A stretch of 6,056 nt of DNA from Lentisphaeria bacterium (GCA_003477185.1 DMTJ01000022.1:1-6056), one strand, 5' to 3'; positions 1-6,056 are shown, counted from the stretch's first letter. The notes: generated by a model from the letters alone, not told the origin. Made by a program: numbers and translations.

Positions 1-1218
1 GACAAAGTTGGAAAGCAGACCGAGATTAGACAAAGCATTGAGCTGCCAGGTCATCCCCTCCGCCTGGTCGAGAAACCACCACCCGCTGCCGAGTTGCACC
101 TTGCCCTTGATCCCGCCCTCAAAGTAATTTCCGCACATGGTCGCGAAGGCGTAGCTGTTCACCGGGTTTAGGTTATAGAGGATGGTCTTAGGCAGAGCGC
201 CGCGCAAGGAAAGCTCACCCAGCAGCAGTGCCAGCGATGGGATCTGCTGGGCATCGTTTATGGAGTCACAGCCAATGTCGGCACCGAGCCTGCGGTGAAA
301 GTCCCCGTTGACGTTGCGGACCGCCCCGAGGTGCAATTGCATCACCCAGCCTTTTTCCGCGTAGCGCTCACCGAGGAAGGTGAGAACATGACCGGCAAAC
401 CCTTCGATCTCGTCCGGGGTCAGCGCCTTGCCGCCGCGGGCTTTCTGAAACGTGTTACCGGCTTCTGATTCCGTGGCAATCCGCAGCGGACAGCGGGCCG
501 GGCCATGGTCGGATGAGCGGCATCCCAGGCTGTCGAAAAAATCAACCCGCGAAACCAGCGCGGACTTGAATCCAGCCAGCCGGTCCAGCTCATTCCCGGT
601 GACGGCGGCGAGCTTGTCTGTCCAGGCATTCCAGTCCTCCAGACTCGTCAGGCTGAAGGCCTTGTCCGGGCGGAAGCTGGGAGCGACTTTGGCTGGGCAG
701 GCAGACGCCTTTAGCGTGAGATGATGCTCCAGGCTGTCAATGGGATCATCCGTGGTGCCGATAAACCTGACCTTCATTTTCTTCAGGATCCCCCAGCTAC
801 TCAGGTCATCCGTCGCAAGCATACCGTTCGCCTGTTCCCAGATGGCGGGTGCGGTGGTTTCGTCAAGGAGCTCGTGAATGCCGAAATAGCGTGCCAGTTC
901 AAGGTGACTCCAGTGGTAAATTGGATTACGCAGGGTGGCGGGCACCGTGGCCGCAAAGGCCATGAATCTTTCCCGCGGATCCGCGTCGCCAGTGCAATAG
1001 CGTTCAGCCACACCGTCGAGACGCATGGCACGCCATTTGTAGTGATCGCCCTCGAGCCAGATCTCAAACAGATTTTTAAACTGCCGGTTCTCTGCCAGAT
1101 CCTTGGGGGAAAGATGACAGTGGTAGTCGAAGATGGGTTCTTCCGAGGCGTACTCGTGATAAAGATCAGCCGCTGACTGGTTCTGCAGGAGAAAGTTGTC
1201 GTGGATGTAGGGTTTCAT
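1..1218 (-). CDS. uxaC: Glucuronate (uronate) isomerase, C-terminus cut by window edge
   Basis: Cytoplasmic isomerase of hexuronate catabolism; the family converts D-glucuronate to D-fructuronate and D-galacturonate to D-tagaturonate. I translated the minus strand codon by codon from the ATG at 1218 to base 1: 406 codons with no stop, open at the left edge. Family hallmarks are continuous: FDYHCHL at residues 30-36 (metal-site HxH, His33 and His35), GDHYKWRAMR near 57-66, GVAERYCTGDAD near 69-80, GTTDDPIDSLEHH at 154-166, LHLGAVRN at 295-302, GCDSINDAQQI at 316-326 and GSGWWFLDQ at 377-385. Family members are about 470 residues, so roughly the last 60 residues lie outside the window. The ATG fits the family N-terminus and has a Shine-Dalgarno-like TAAGG 7 bases upstream. 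No frameshift or missing key residue is seen, so the gene looks functional. Upstream in the same direction lies a degenerate sugar-type regulator. Confidence 0.97.
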   Translation of the reverse strand, partial: MKPYIHDNFLLQNQSAADLYHEYASEEPIFDYHCHLSPKDLAENRQFKNLFEIWLEGDHYKWRAMRLDGVAERYCTGDADPRERFMAFAATVPATLRNPIYHWSHLELARYFGIHELLDETTAPAIWEQANGMLATDDLSSWGILKKMKVRFIGTTDDPIDSLEHHLTLKASACPAKVAPSFRPDKAFSLTSLEDWNAWTDKLAAVTGNELDRLAGFKSALVSRVDFFDSLGCRSSDHGPARCPLRIATESEAGNTFQKARGGKALTPDEIEGFAGHVLTFLGERYAEKGWVMQLHLGAVRNVNGDFHRRLGADIGCDSINDAQQIPSLALLLGELSLRGALPKTILYNLNPVNSYAFATMCGNYFEGGIKGKVQLGSGWWFLDQAEGMTWQLNALSNLGLLSNFV

Positions 1219-1225
1219 AGTTTGG

Positions 1226-1230
1226 CCTTA
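1226..1230 (-). promoter_or_regulatory. Ribosome binding site of uxaC
   Basis: On the minus strand TAAGG ends 7 bases before the uxaC ATG at 1218. This spacing supports that start codon. I found no convincing -35/-10 promoter pair in the leader. Confidence 0.5.
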
Positions 1231-1245
1231 CAAGCTGTGGATTTA

Positions 1246-1384
1246 GTCTGATTGTTGCGAGGGCCAGTGATCTCGAGTTGAACTCTAGCGGGTAGTAGCA
1301 GTAGATTTAGAGGTTAGCTACGGGCCGTCAACAGTCATATGAATTAGGTCCGATCGTCGCGAGAGCCAGTGATTTAGAGCTGAA
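1246..1384. repeat. Diverged direct repeat pair in the uxaC leader
   Basis: Two 37-bp units, 1246-1282 and 1348-1384, match at about 30 of 37 positions with a 102-bp offset. Both contain a CGAG(G/A)GCCAGTGAT core. Most differences are transitions, so this looks like an old duplication. Similarity continues weakly on the left (GATTTAG against GAATTAGG). A third partial match, CAGTAGATTTAGAG, lies between them at about 1299-1312. The position 30-170 bases upstream of the uxaC start would suit paired operator sites or a duplicated leader, but no regulator can be assigned. Confidence 0.6.
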
Positions 1385-1610
1385 ATTTGTGATGCCCTGC
1401 GCGACTCCCATCACATGGCAATTGGTGAGGTGCTTGCGAGAATGTACCTTCCCTTGTGGTAGGAGTCGCCTGACCAGTAATCGGCTTCAGGTCGCGGTAG
1501 CCGCCCGCGGGGGCCGCAGGCGTCAACTTGAAGAGCATATTCGCAGTCTAGTCGTGCTGTTGCTGCGTGGTCGGTGATATCTCACGGCGAGCCGTCTGTC
1601 GCCATGCGCC
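1385..1610. other. Non-coding stretch with a weak REP-like sequence
   Basis: No frame here gives a recognisable protein. At 1458-1504 a GTAGGAG-type start is followed by short inverted repeats: CCTGA at 1469-1473 with TCAGG at 1487-1491, then GCGG at 1494-1497 with CCGC at 1501-1504. This resembles the layout of GTAG-type repetitive extragenic palindromes, but the stems are short and imperfect, so it may be a decayed copy or chance. It separates the end of the regulator remnant from the uxaC leader. Confidence 0.35.
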
Positions 1611-2557
1611 TTACCTGATTCTGATAACCGCGCCTGCCCAGACCTGAGAAAAGACGACGTCGTCCCAGCCTGCGAGTGCGGTGCTGGTGGCTCGGCAGCT
1701 CTCCAAGTTCACAGAGAGGGGTTCCCTGCATCGGCGGAGGTGGTCGGCGTTAACCCCGTCGCCGGCCACGCGGTACACGGCCGGCAGGTAAGAGTCATTG
1801 CAGATGATTGCGGCAGGGCGGTCGTTGCGCTGCCACATGCGATACAGGCGGGTGCAGGTCTCGCCGCCCCCGGTGCCCAGGCGCAGACGTCCTGCCCGCG
1901 AATCGGCAGCGCCTACTCGAGCGCCAGCCGGTAAAACGCCTCCCGCCTGGCGAAAAAACTATGGTGGTAACTGTCCGGAAGGGCACCAGTAACACAACCG
2001 ATGGGGCGATGGCCCGAACCGATAAGGTGGACAAGCTGGGGCTTGACAATCCAGTCGCTGTCCACCAACACGGTGTTGTGCCAGGGCTGGGCCCTCCGGG
2101 TGCAAGGTCACGGTAAGCACAAGCTCCTCGTGCAACTTCGTGAGCGAATCCAGAGAGCGCAGGTTTGTGGCGATGCACGCCTCGGTGGTCGGGGCTTGGG
2201 CAATCTCCTGTACCTGGCGTAGGCCCGCGAGCCCCCCGTCACCGCATGAAAGCGAACGACAAGGTCCAGGCGCCCTGGCTCTTCTGCCAAGGCGGCCATC
2301 AGTTCCTTGCGGTAGCTCGGACTGGGGGCGCTGGCAGCAGCGCCCATGTATACAACTGATACGGTCTGGAGCTCAAAGGGCGCGCCGTTGCACTCGGTCA
2401 GGAAAATACCGTGGCACGGCCGCACTACCACCTGCTGCAGCGCCGCAAGTTCGCCTAGTACCGCACCGGCGGTAGCAGCAATCACTCGACAGGCGTGGGT
2501 CCTAAGCTGCCTGTATTTCTTGCTACTGTTTTGATACTTGAAATCAGCTAGACCTTG
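1611..2557 (-). pseudogene. Degenerate GntR/LacI-type sugar transcriptional regulator
   Basis: Remnant of a repressor that joined a GntR-type winged helix-turn-helix to a LacI-type sugar-binding domain. The pieces read in order on the minus strand but in different frames. (1) About 2518-2213: KYRQLRTH...RVIA (GntR helix 1), then GELAAL, VVVRP-HGIFLTE (wing), VVYMG, SYRKELMAALAE, DLVVRFHAVTG. (2) About 2219-2101: QEIAQAPTTEACIATNL, then LTKLHEELVLTV. (3) About 2098-1868: NTVLVDSDWIVKP, HLIGSGHRPIGCVTG, LPDSYHHSFFARREAFYRL, an in-frame TAG at 1915-1913, then LPIRGQDVCAW. (4) About 1868-1611: GGGETCTRLYRMWQRND, RPAAIICND, AVYRVAGDG, then a tail with no clear match. The wing follows helix 1 far too soon: about 43 residues replace the ~70 expected, so most of the DNA-reading helices are lost. 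The normal C-terminal end is not recognisable. Its position suggests a former uxaC regulator; the ligand cannot be named. Confidence 0.82.
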
Positions 2558-2614
2558 CTACCGGCCGTTCCCTTTAATGCGCTGACCCTATCACCCTCAG
2601 CATGCTGTGGTCGT

Positions 2615-3299
2615 CTATACGGTGAGCGCGGTCCAGCACTCCTGTCGCCGACCGTTAAGATCATTCTGGTTTCCCCTTTGGATCGCTCCGGTCACTCGTC
2701 GCCAAGTCTGCCAAACCAGCTGCGACTGAAAGTCGTTCGGCAGGGCGCGGGTGAGTTCGTAGGTGGAAATACCGATGGGCTTGTCGATGCCCGAGAAGCT
2801 ATATTCGGCGAGAAGGCGGTCGTGATCCTCGCAGAGAATCAGGCCAATGGTCGGCTGGTCGCTGTCGTACTTGAGATCGATCACGGCATAGGCGCGCAGG
2901 CGCAGGCTGGTGTAACAGCAGGTCGATGTAGAAATCGCTGCCGCTAACCTCGACCCGGTACTGGCGACCGACAAAGGCTAAGTCCTGGCCAAGTTCCAGC
3001 AGGAAGCGCTGGAGATAAGTGTTCCCTATACTACGCACGCTCGAATGTCGCGGTCCTTGACCTTCTACAACAGGATCACATGGTGGGGCCAAGGCGGGCT
3101 CCAGGAGCGCTGCGAACTGCATTGAGCAATTGGCGTTTGTACAATTGCGCGTGTCTCCTGGTCGGGCTCTGCCAGTGCGGCATACTCACGATAAAAGGAG
3201 AGCATCAACTAACCTAATGTTTCGCTCTGAAAACCCTTTGACTTCGGGCAGTTTATTACGAATGGCGCCGGACAGCGCGGCTCTGTCCTGTCTGGGTGT
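2615..3299 (-). pseudogene. Degenerate YhcG/DUF1016-family PD-(D/E)XK nuclease
   Basis: Broken relative of the YhcG (DUF1016) proteins, normally ~350 residues with an N-terminal domain and a C-terminal PD-(D/E)XK nuclease fold. The pieces read in family order on the minus strand. (A) 3299-3213: LSGAIRNKLPEVKGFSERNIR. (B) After a frameshift, 3205-3065: MLSFYREYAALAEPDQ, AIVQTPIAQ, WPHHVILL, a TAG stop at 3067-3065, then KVKDRDIR in the same frame. (C) After loss of the middle, about 3020-2906: TYLQRFLLELGQDLAFVGRQ, YRVEVSGSDFYIDLLL. (D) After a one-base frameshift, 2905 to about 2717: LRLRAYAVIDLK, then directly DQPTIGLILCEDHDRLLAEY, GIDKPIGISTYELTRALP. The frame ends at a stop at 2615. The Asp of DFYIDL and the VIDLK motif survive, but about 30 residues that normally separate VIDLK from DQPTIGLIL (including the NFYL segment) are missing. 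Several independent lesions make a functional product very unlikely. Confidence 0.9.
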
Positions 3300-3574
3300 G
3301 GGCCTTGACCGCGACGTCGAGGGAGGGGGAGTCGCTGGGGATGGGCTCGTGTAACGTATGATTCAAAATATGGATTAGCAGCGATTTTATAAGCTGTTCA
3401 CGCTTGCAGGCGCGCCAAAGATCGGAAGCCCGCAAAACACGCGAAAATGATAGCTGAGTATGCCTTATTGCTGATTTTCTAATGTTGCCGCAGATTGCGG
3501 CAGAATTACGGAAATGTCACAATAGGACCAATGACTAGCGATCGTCTTTGTGGGCGCGTGCTTTTCGGCCGATC
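3300..3574. other. Non-coding region between nuclease remnant and SNF2 gene
   Basis: Apart from the inverted repeat at 3486-3502 I find no supported feature. The minus strand is open from about 3480 to 3250 in one frame (contains DLWRACKREQLIKSLL), but the translation matches no family I recognise and does not give the expected YhcG N-terminus. It could be scrambled N-terminal sequence of that pseudogene or chance. The stretch is more AT-rich than the flanking genes. Confidence 0.45.
3486..3502. repeat. Perfect 7-bp inverted repeat downstream of SNF2 gene
   Basis: TGCCGCA-GAT-TGCGGCA can form a 7-bp GC-rich hairpin with a 3-base loop, 73-89 bases past the SNF2 stop codon. No T-run follows on either strand, so it is not a classic intrinsic terminator, although it could stabilise the mRNA 3' end. 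Its CCGCAGATTGCG (3489-3500) recurs exactly at 5944-5955 inside the SNF2 gene, beside one of the internal palindromes. This suggests a common repeat family. Confidence 0.6.
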
Positions 3575-6056
3575 TTAGTCGTCGAGCAGGCTGGCCATGT
3601 CGCTGAGGCTGAGTCCGGGAGGAAGTGCGGTCGCGCCATCGATTACTTCTGCGAAGAGTGCGCGTTTCTCTTGCTGGAGTTTGAGCACGCGTTCTTCGAC
3701 CGAGTCGGCGGTTGCGAGGCGATAGGCGACGACGGGCTTGTCCTGGCCAATCCGGTGCGCACGGTCGATGGCCTGTTGTTCGACCGCTGGGTTCCACCAG
3801 GGATCGTAGAGGAAGACGTAGTCTGCCTTGGTCAAGGTGAGCCCGGTGCCCGCTGCGCGGAGGCTGAGGAGGAAGACCATCGGGATGTCGGCCTTGGTGA
3901 AGGTCTCGATGCGCTTCTGGCGCACCGCAGCGGGCGTATCGCCGGTGATAATCTGGTAGGGAATATGGGCGGCCTTGAGCGCTGCTTCGATGATGTGCAG
4001 CATCTTGACAAACTGGCTGAAGACGAGCGAGGAATGACCAGCATCGCGAAGCTCCTCCAGGCGCTCCATGAGCACCCCGAGTTTTGCGGACTCCGCAGCA
4101 GCAAGTGATCCGCTGACGAGGGCGGGATGACAGCAAATCTGACGTAGCCGCGTGAGTTGGGCAAAGACCTGCATTGGGCCACCGCCTTCTTCGCGCGCTC
4201 GGCGGCGAGTTTCGTCGTAGAGCCGGCGCTGTTGATCGGTCATCGGTACGGTGAGGAGTTCCTCGGTTCGGGCGGGAAGATCCGGGGCGACCTCTTCCTT
4301 GGTGCGCCGCAGGATCAGCGGTGCGAGTTGCTTCTGTAGTCGCACGCGGTTGCGTGCGGAGAACGTATACTCATCCTCAAAATCTCGCTGCCTTCCTAGG
4401 TAGCCGGGGTTGAGCAGGTCGATCAGGCTCCAGAGATCGCGAAGGCGGTTCTCGAGCGGCGTGCCGGTGACCGCCACACGCCCTGCCGCTGGCAGCGCCC
4501 GGGCGGCGATACTTACCGCGGCATCTGGATTCTTGAGTTGCTGTGCTTCGTCGAAGATTGCCAGATCCCATTGCGAAGTTCGCAACGCTTGGATGTCGTT
4601 GCGCATGACGGCGTAGGTGCAAATCAGCAGCTGATTCGAGGAATCCGCTAGGGCTTGTTTCCGCTGTTCCGGGGACCCGACCAGCGACTGGACCTTCAAG
4701 CTGGGCGTAAAGCGCTGGCTTTCTTGTTGCCAGACACCGACCACGGAGGCCGGGCAAACGACTAGCCCGCGCCAGCCTGCTCGGGCCACGGCTTGGACGT
4801 AGGCCAGAATCTGCACAGTCTTGCCCAGGCCCATGTCATCGGCCAAGAGACAGGAGACGCTGGCGGCGAGTCTACTGCGGAGAAATTGACAGCCCGCCAG
4901 CTGATAGCTGCGCAGTTCGCCTGCGAACTCGGCAAGCGGTGCAAACTCCGTAATTTCTGGTTGGGCGGCTGCTTGCTTAAGGAGGGCCTTGGCGGTTTGC
5001 GAACTCCGCAACCTGGGGAGCTCGACGAGTGCTCGACTGACCGCACTAAGCTCGGTGCGGGCGACGCGCTGTTTGCCCATGCGCAGGCCGCTGGTGGCGA
5101 TCTGCTTACGGAACAAGTGCACGGCTTCATTGGAAAGGCGCAACCAAGCGCCTTCAGCGCTGCGAAAGCAGGTCTGGCCGCGCTCGGTGGCTTGGCTGAG
5201 TTGCTCGGGGGTGAGTGAAATGCCAGCGGCCTCGGCGGTTATTTGCAGGTCGCACCAGGCTGCGCTCTCGACTGCCATCACACCGGCGGTAAGCGCGGCA
5301 TCGCCTTGGGTAAAGGCAGTCAGCCCGGGCGTGCTGCGCACGGAGACGGAGTCGGGCAGGGCGTCGAGAGCTGTGCCGAAGCGGTGAAGGCGATCGACGT
5401 CACCGGCGATGCGAAACTTGTTTCGGTCGACGGTCGCTCCCGCGGAGTTAAGCGCCTCTGCTACGCTTGCGAGGTCCGCAGATTCGTAGCTCAAAACTTG
5501 GAAGCGCTCGCGGCCGTTCTTTAGGATGCGTACGTCTTGGAGGTCGGGGCGTACGGGCCGCGCCGCGCCGACATGAACCTCGGCGCAAATGTCCGCGCCA
5601 TCTTCTTCGAGCACGAGGACGGTCTTGGCCTGGCGGCGATCGTGGACCACATCTCCTGCGACGAGATCGAGCCTGCCGTTGAGAATGCCCGGGAGATTGG
5701 TGACGAGCTTTTGGGTGTCTACGACCGGGTCCTGCTTGGCAAAGAGCTGATCGACCAGCTCTCGCGGGATGGGGAAGTCGATGGTGAGCGTCCGGCCATC
5801 GACAGCGTAGCGGGCCTGCTTGCCCTTTGGGACGAAGCGGAGGCTATGATAGGGATACCGCGATTTATCCGGAAGCACCGCCACGGCATGCAGCTGGGTC
5901 TTGTTGCCGCGGTGGTCTAGCGGGAACAGCAGGGTTGCGGACTCCGCAGATTGCGCGGCGCTGGCCTTGGTGGCACGATCGATGAAGCGATCGGGAGTAT
6001 CGGCGAAGCGTGTCAGCCAGCCCTCGAAGGTGGGGATTGGCACTTTCAGCGCTTTG
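3575..6056 (-). CDS. SNF2-family (SWI2/SNF2, RapA-like) DEAD/DEAH helicase, N-terminus cut by window edge
   Basis: ATP-dependent superfamily 2 translocase that remodels protein-DNA complexes; the cellular role of this subgroup is poorly defined. Residues are counted from the GTG at 6043. Residues 1-370 form a diverged N-terminal region. Then come the Q-like motif LRSYQLAGCQFL (377-388), Walker A DMGLGKT (403-409), Walker B DEAQ (498-501), motif III TGTP (526-529) and the RQICCHPAL segment (634-642). The second RecA lobe has LVFSQF (673-678), motif V AAGTGLTLTKAD (730-741), DPWWNP (747-752) and motif VI QAIDRAHRIGQ (757-767). All catalytic motifs are intact and there is no internal stop; TAA is at 3577-3575. 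The GTG at 6043 has no clear ribosome binding site, and the frame stays open to the edge (KAL-K precedes it), so the true start is probably outside. Related bacterial proteins are often 1,000 residues or more and carry an N-terminal SWIM zinc finger, which is not visible here. Several short palindromes lie inside the gene. Confidence 0.95.
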   Translation of the reverse strand, partial: KALKVPIPTFEGWLTRFADTPDRFIDRATKASAAQSAESATLLFPLDHRGNKTQLHAVAVLPDKSRYPYHSLRFVPKGKQARYAVDGRTLTIDFPIPRELVDQLFAKQDPVVDTQKLVTNLPGILNGRLDLVAGDVVHDRRQAKTVLVLEEDGADICAEVHVGAARPVRPDLQDVRILKNGRERFQVLSYESADLASVAEALNSAGATVDRNKFRIAGDVDRLHRFGTALDALPDSVSVRSTPGLTAFTQGDAALTAGVMAVESAAWCDLQITAEAAGISLTPEQLSQATERGQTCFRSAEGAWLRLSNEAVHLFRKQIATSGLRMGKQRVARTELSAVSRALVELPRLRSSQTAKALLKQAAAQPEITEFAPLAEFAGELRSYQLAGCQFLRSRLAASVSCLLADDMGLGKTVQILAYVQAVARAGWRGLVVCPASVVGVWQQESQRFTPSLKVQSLVGSPEQRKQALADSSNQLLICTYAVMRNDIQALRTSQWDLAIFDEAQQLKNPDAAVSIAARALPAAGRVAVTGTPLENRLRDLWSLIDLLNPGYLGRQRDFEDEYTFSARNRVRLQKQLAPLILRRTKEEVAPDLPARTEELLTVPMTDQQRRLYDETRRRAREEGGGPMQVFAQLTRLRQICCHPALVSGSLAAAESAKLGVLMERLEELRDAGHSSLVFSQFVKMLHIIEAALKAAHIPYQIITGDTPAAVRQKRIETFTKADIPMVFLLSLRAAGTGLTLTKADYVFLYDPWWNPAVEQQAIDRAHRIGQDKPVVAYRLATADSVEERVLKLQQEKRALFAEVIDGATALPPGLSLSDMASLLDD
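4085..4097. repeat. Internal palindrome copy 1 (TGCGGACTCCGCA)
   Basis: Perfect 6-bp arms around one central base, inside the SNF2 gene. It encodes AESAK, residues 649-653, in the linker between the ICCHPAL segment and the second helicase lobe. With one flanking base each side, 4084-4098 is identical to 5935-5949 over 15 bases and in the same codon phase. Confidence 0.65.
4571..4585. repeat. Internal palindrome, variant TTGCGAAGTTCGCAA
   Basis: Perfect 7-bp arms around one base. It encodes LRTSQ (487-491), just before the WDLAIFDEAQ Walker B segment. It has the same codon phase as the copy at 4997-5011, which encodes LRSSQ. Confidence 0.5.
4915..4928. repeat. Internal palindrome GTTCGC-CT-GCGAAC
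   Basis: Perfect 6-bp arms with a 2-base spacer, encoding EFAGEL around residue 372-377, next to the start of the helicase core. It shares the GCGAAC half-site with the neighbouring palindrome but has a different centre. A degenerate copy of the main family (10 of 13 bases) lies close by at 4940-4952. Confidence 0.4.
4997..5011. repeat. Internal palindrome, variant TTGCGAACTCCGCAA
   Basis: Seven-base arms with a single mismatch around a central C. It encodes LRSSQ, about residues 345-349, in the probable linker between the N-terminal region and the helicase core. It differs by one base from the main palindrome core. Confidence 0.55.
5467..5484. repeat. Degenerate palindrome copy in SNF2 N-terminal region
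   Basis: Matches 5935-5952 at 15 of 18 positions, including the shared TCCGCAGATT right half and the same codon phase. It encodes the ESADLA stretch, about residues 187-192. The symmetry is partly lost, so it may be an eroded copy or a chance resemblance. Confidence 0.35.
5936..5948. repeat. Internal palindrome copy 2 (TGCGGACTCCGCA)
   Basis: Identical to the palindrome at 4085-4097. It encodes SAESA, residues 32-36, in an Ala/Ser-rich stretch near the visible N-terminus. It is followed directly by AGATTGCG, which makes the 12-base word CCGCAGATTGCG shared with the hairpin at 3486-3502. Confidence 0.65.

Noticed and set aside
721..1176. Plus-strand open frame of 151 codons
   Set aside because: It lies opposite uxaC, whose minus-strand translation matches the family from end to end.
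1795..2178. Minus-strand open frame of 127 codons in the regulator remnant
   Set aside because: The LacI-type residues (HLIGSGHRPIG, FFARREAFYRL) are in a different frame, so this reading is a by-product of the frameshifts.
3250..3480. Small minus-strand gene between nuclease remnant and SNF2 gene
   Set aside because: One frame is open for about 77 codons, but there is no ribosome binding site or recognisable family, and it runs into the nuclease remnant.
3486..3502. Intrinsic terminator for the SNF2 gene
   Set aside because: The stem is good but no T-run follows it on either strand, so it was recorded as an inverted repeat instead.
3548..4108. Plus-strand open frame of 186 codons opposite the helicase
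   Set aside because: It is antisense to clear helicase motifs V and VI, with no family match; the openness follows from codon composition.
3465..4136. A 223-codon open frame on the minus strand overlapping the helicase 3' part
   Set aside because: It overlaps the second helicase lobe in another frame and its Arg/Ser/Pro-rich translation has no recognisable motif. It is a shadow of the GC-rich SNF2 gene.
2615..6056. A defence system pairing the YhcG nuclease with the SNF2 helicase
   Set aside because: The nuclease is multiply broken, the two are separated by over 270 bases of non-coding DNA, and this SNF2 type is also common as a stand-alone chromosomal gene. Nothing in the sequence supports a working pair.
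1..6056. CRISPR array, tRNA, rRNA, transposase or attachment site
   Set aside because: No regularly spaced repeats with unique spacers, no cloverleaf-like sequences and no transposase motifs were seen on either strand.

Overview
The window holds two intact-looking minus-strand genes, both cut by the window edges, separated by about 2.3 kb of decayed DNA. From left to right: the first ~406 codons of uxaC (hexuronate isomerase, 1-1218); a leader and intergenic stretch with diverged direct repeats (1219-1610); the wreck of a GntR/LacI-type sugar regulator (1611-2557); the wreck of a YhcG/DUF1016-family PD-(D/E)XK nuclease (about 2615-3299); a short non-coding stretch with a strong inverted repeat (3300-3574); and a long SNF2-family helicase gene (3575 to the right edge). 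Everything recognisable reads on the minus strand. The uxaC reading frame runs off the left edge without a stop, so it is easy to overlook as an ORF, but its translation is unmistakable.

The organism is a GC-rich bacterium able to use uronic acids such as glucuronate or galacturonate from pectin or other plant or algal polysaccharides. A GntR DNA-binding domain joined to a LacI-type ligand domain, next to uxaC, and a SNF2 gene carrying palindromes would fit Verrucomicrobiota (Opitutales-like). That placement is a weak inference; the window has no phylogenetic marker.

Functionally, the regulator remnant lies just upstream of uxaC in the same orientation and may once have controlled uronate catabolism. 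It is now broken by frameshifts, an in-frame stop and loss of most of its helix-turn-helix. The nuclease remnant has frameshifts, an in-frame stop and an internal deletion in its catalytic domain. The SNF2 protein has all helicase motifs and appears functional.

I see no complete new system. The most unusual signal is a family of short palindromes (core TGCGGACTCCGCA and variants) repeated inside the SNF2 gene, mostly in linker-like parts of the protein, with a related inverted repeat just downstream of the gene. There are no tRNA or rRNA genes, no CRISPR array and no recognisable transposase.
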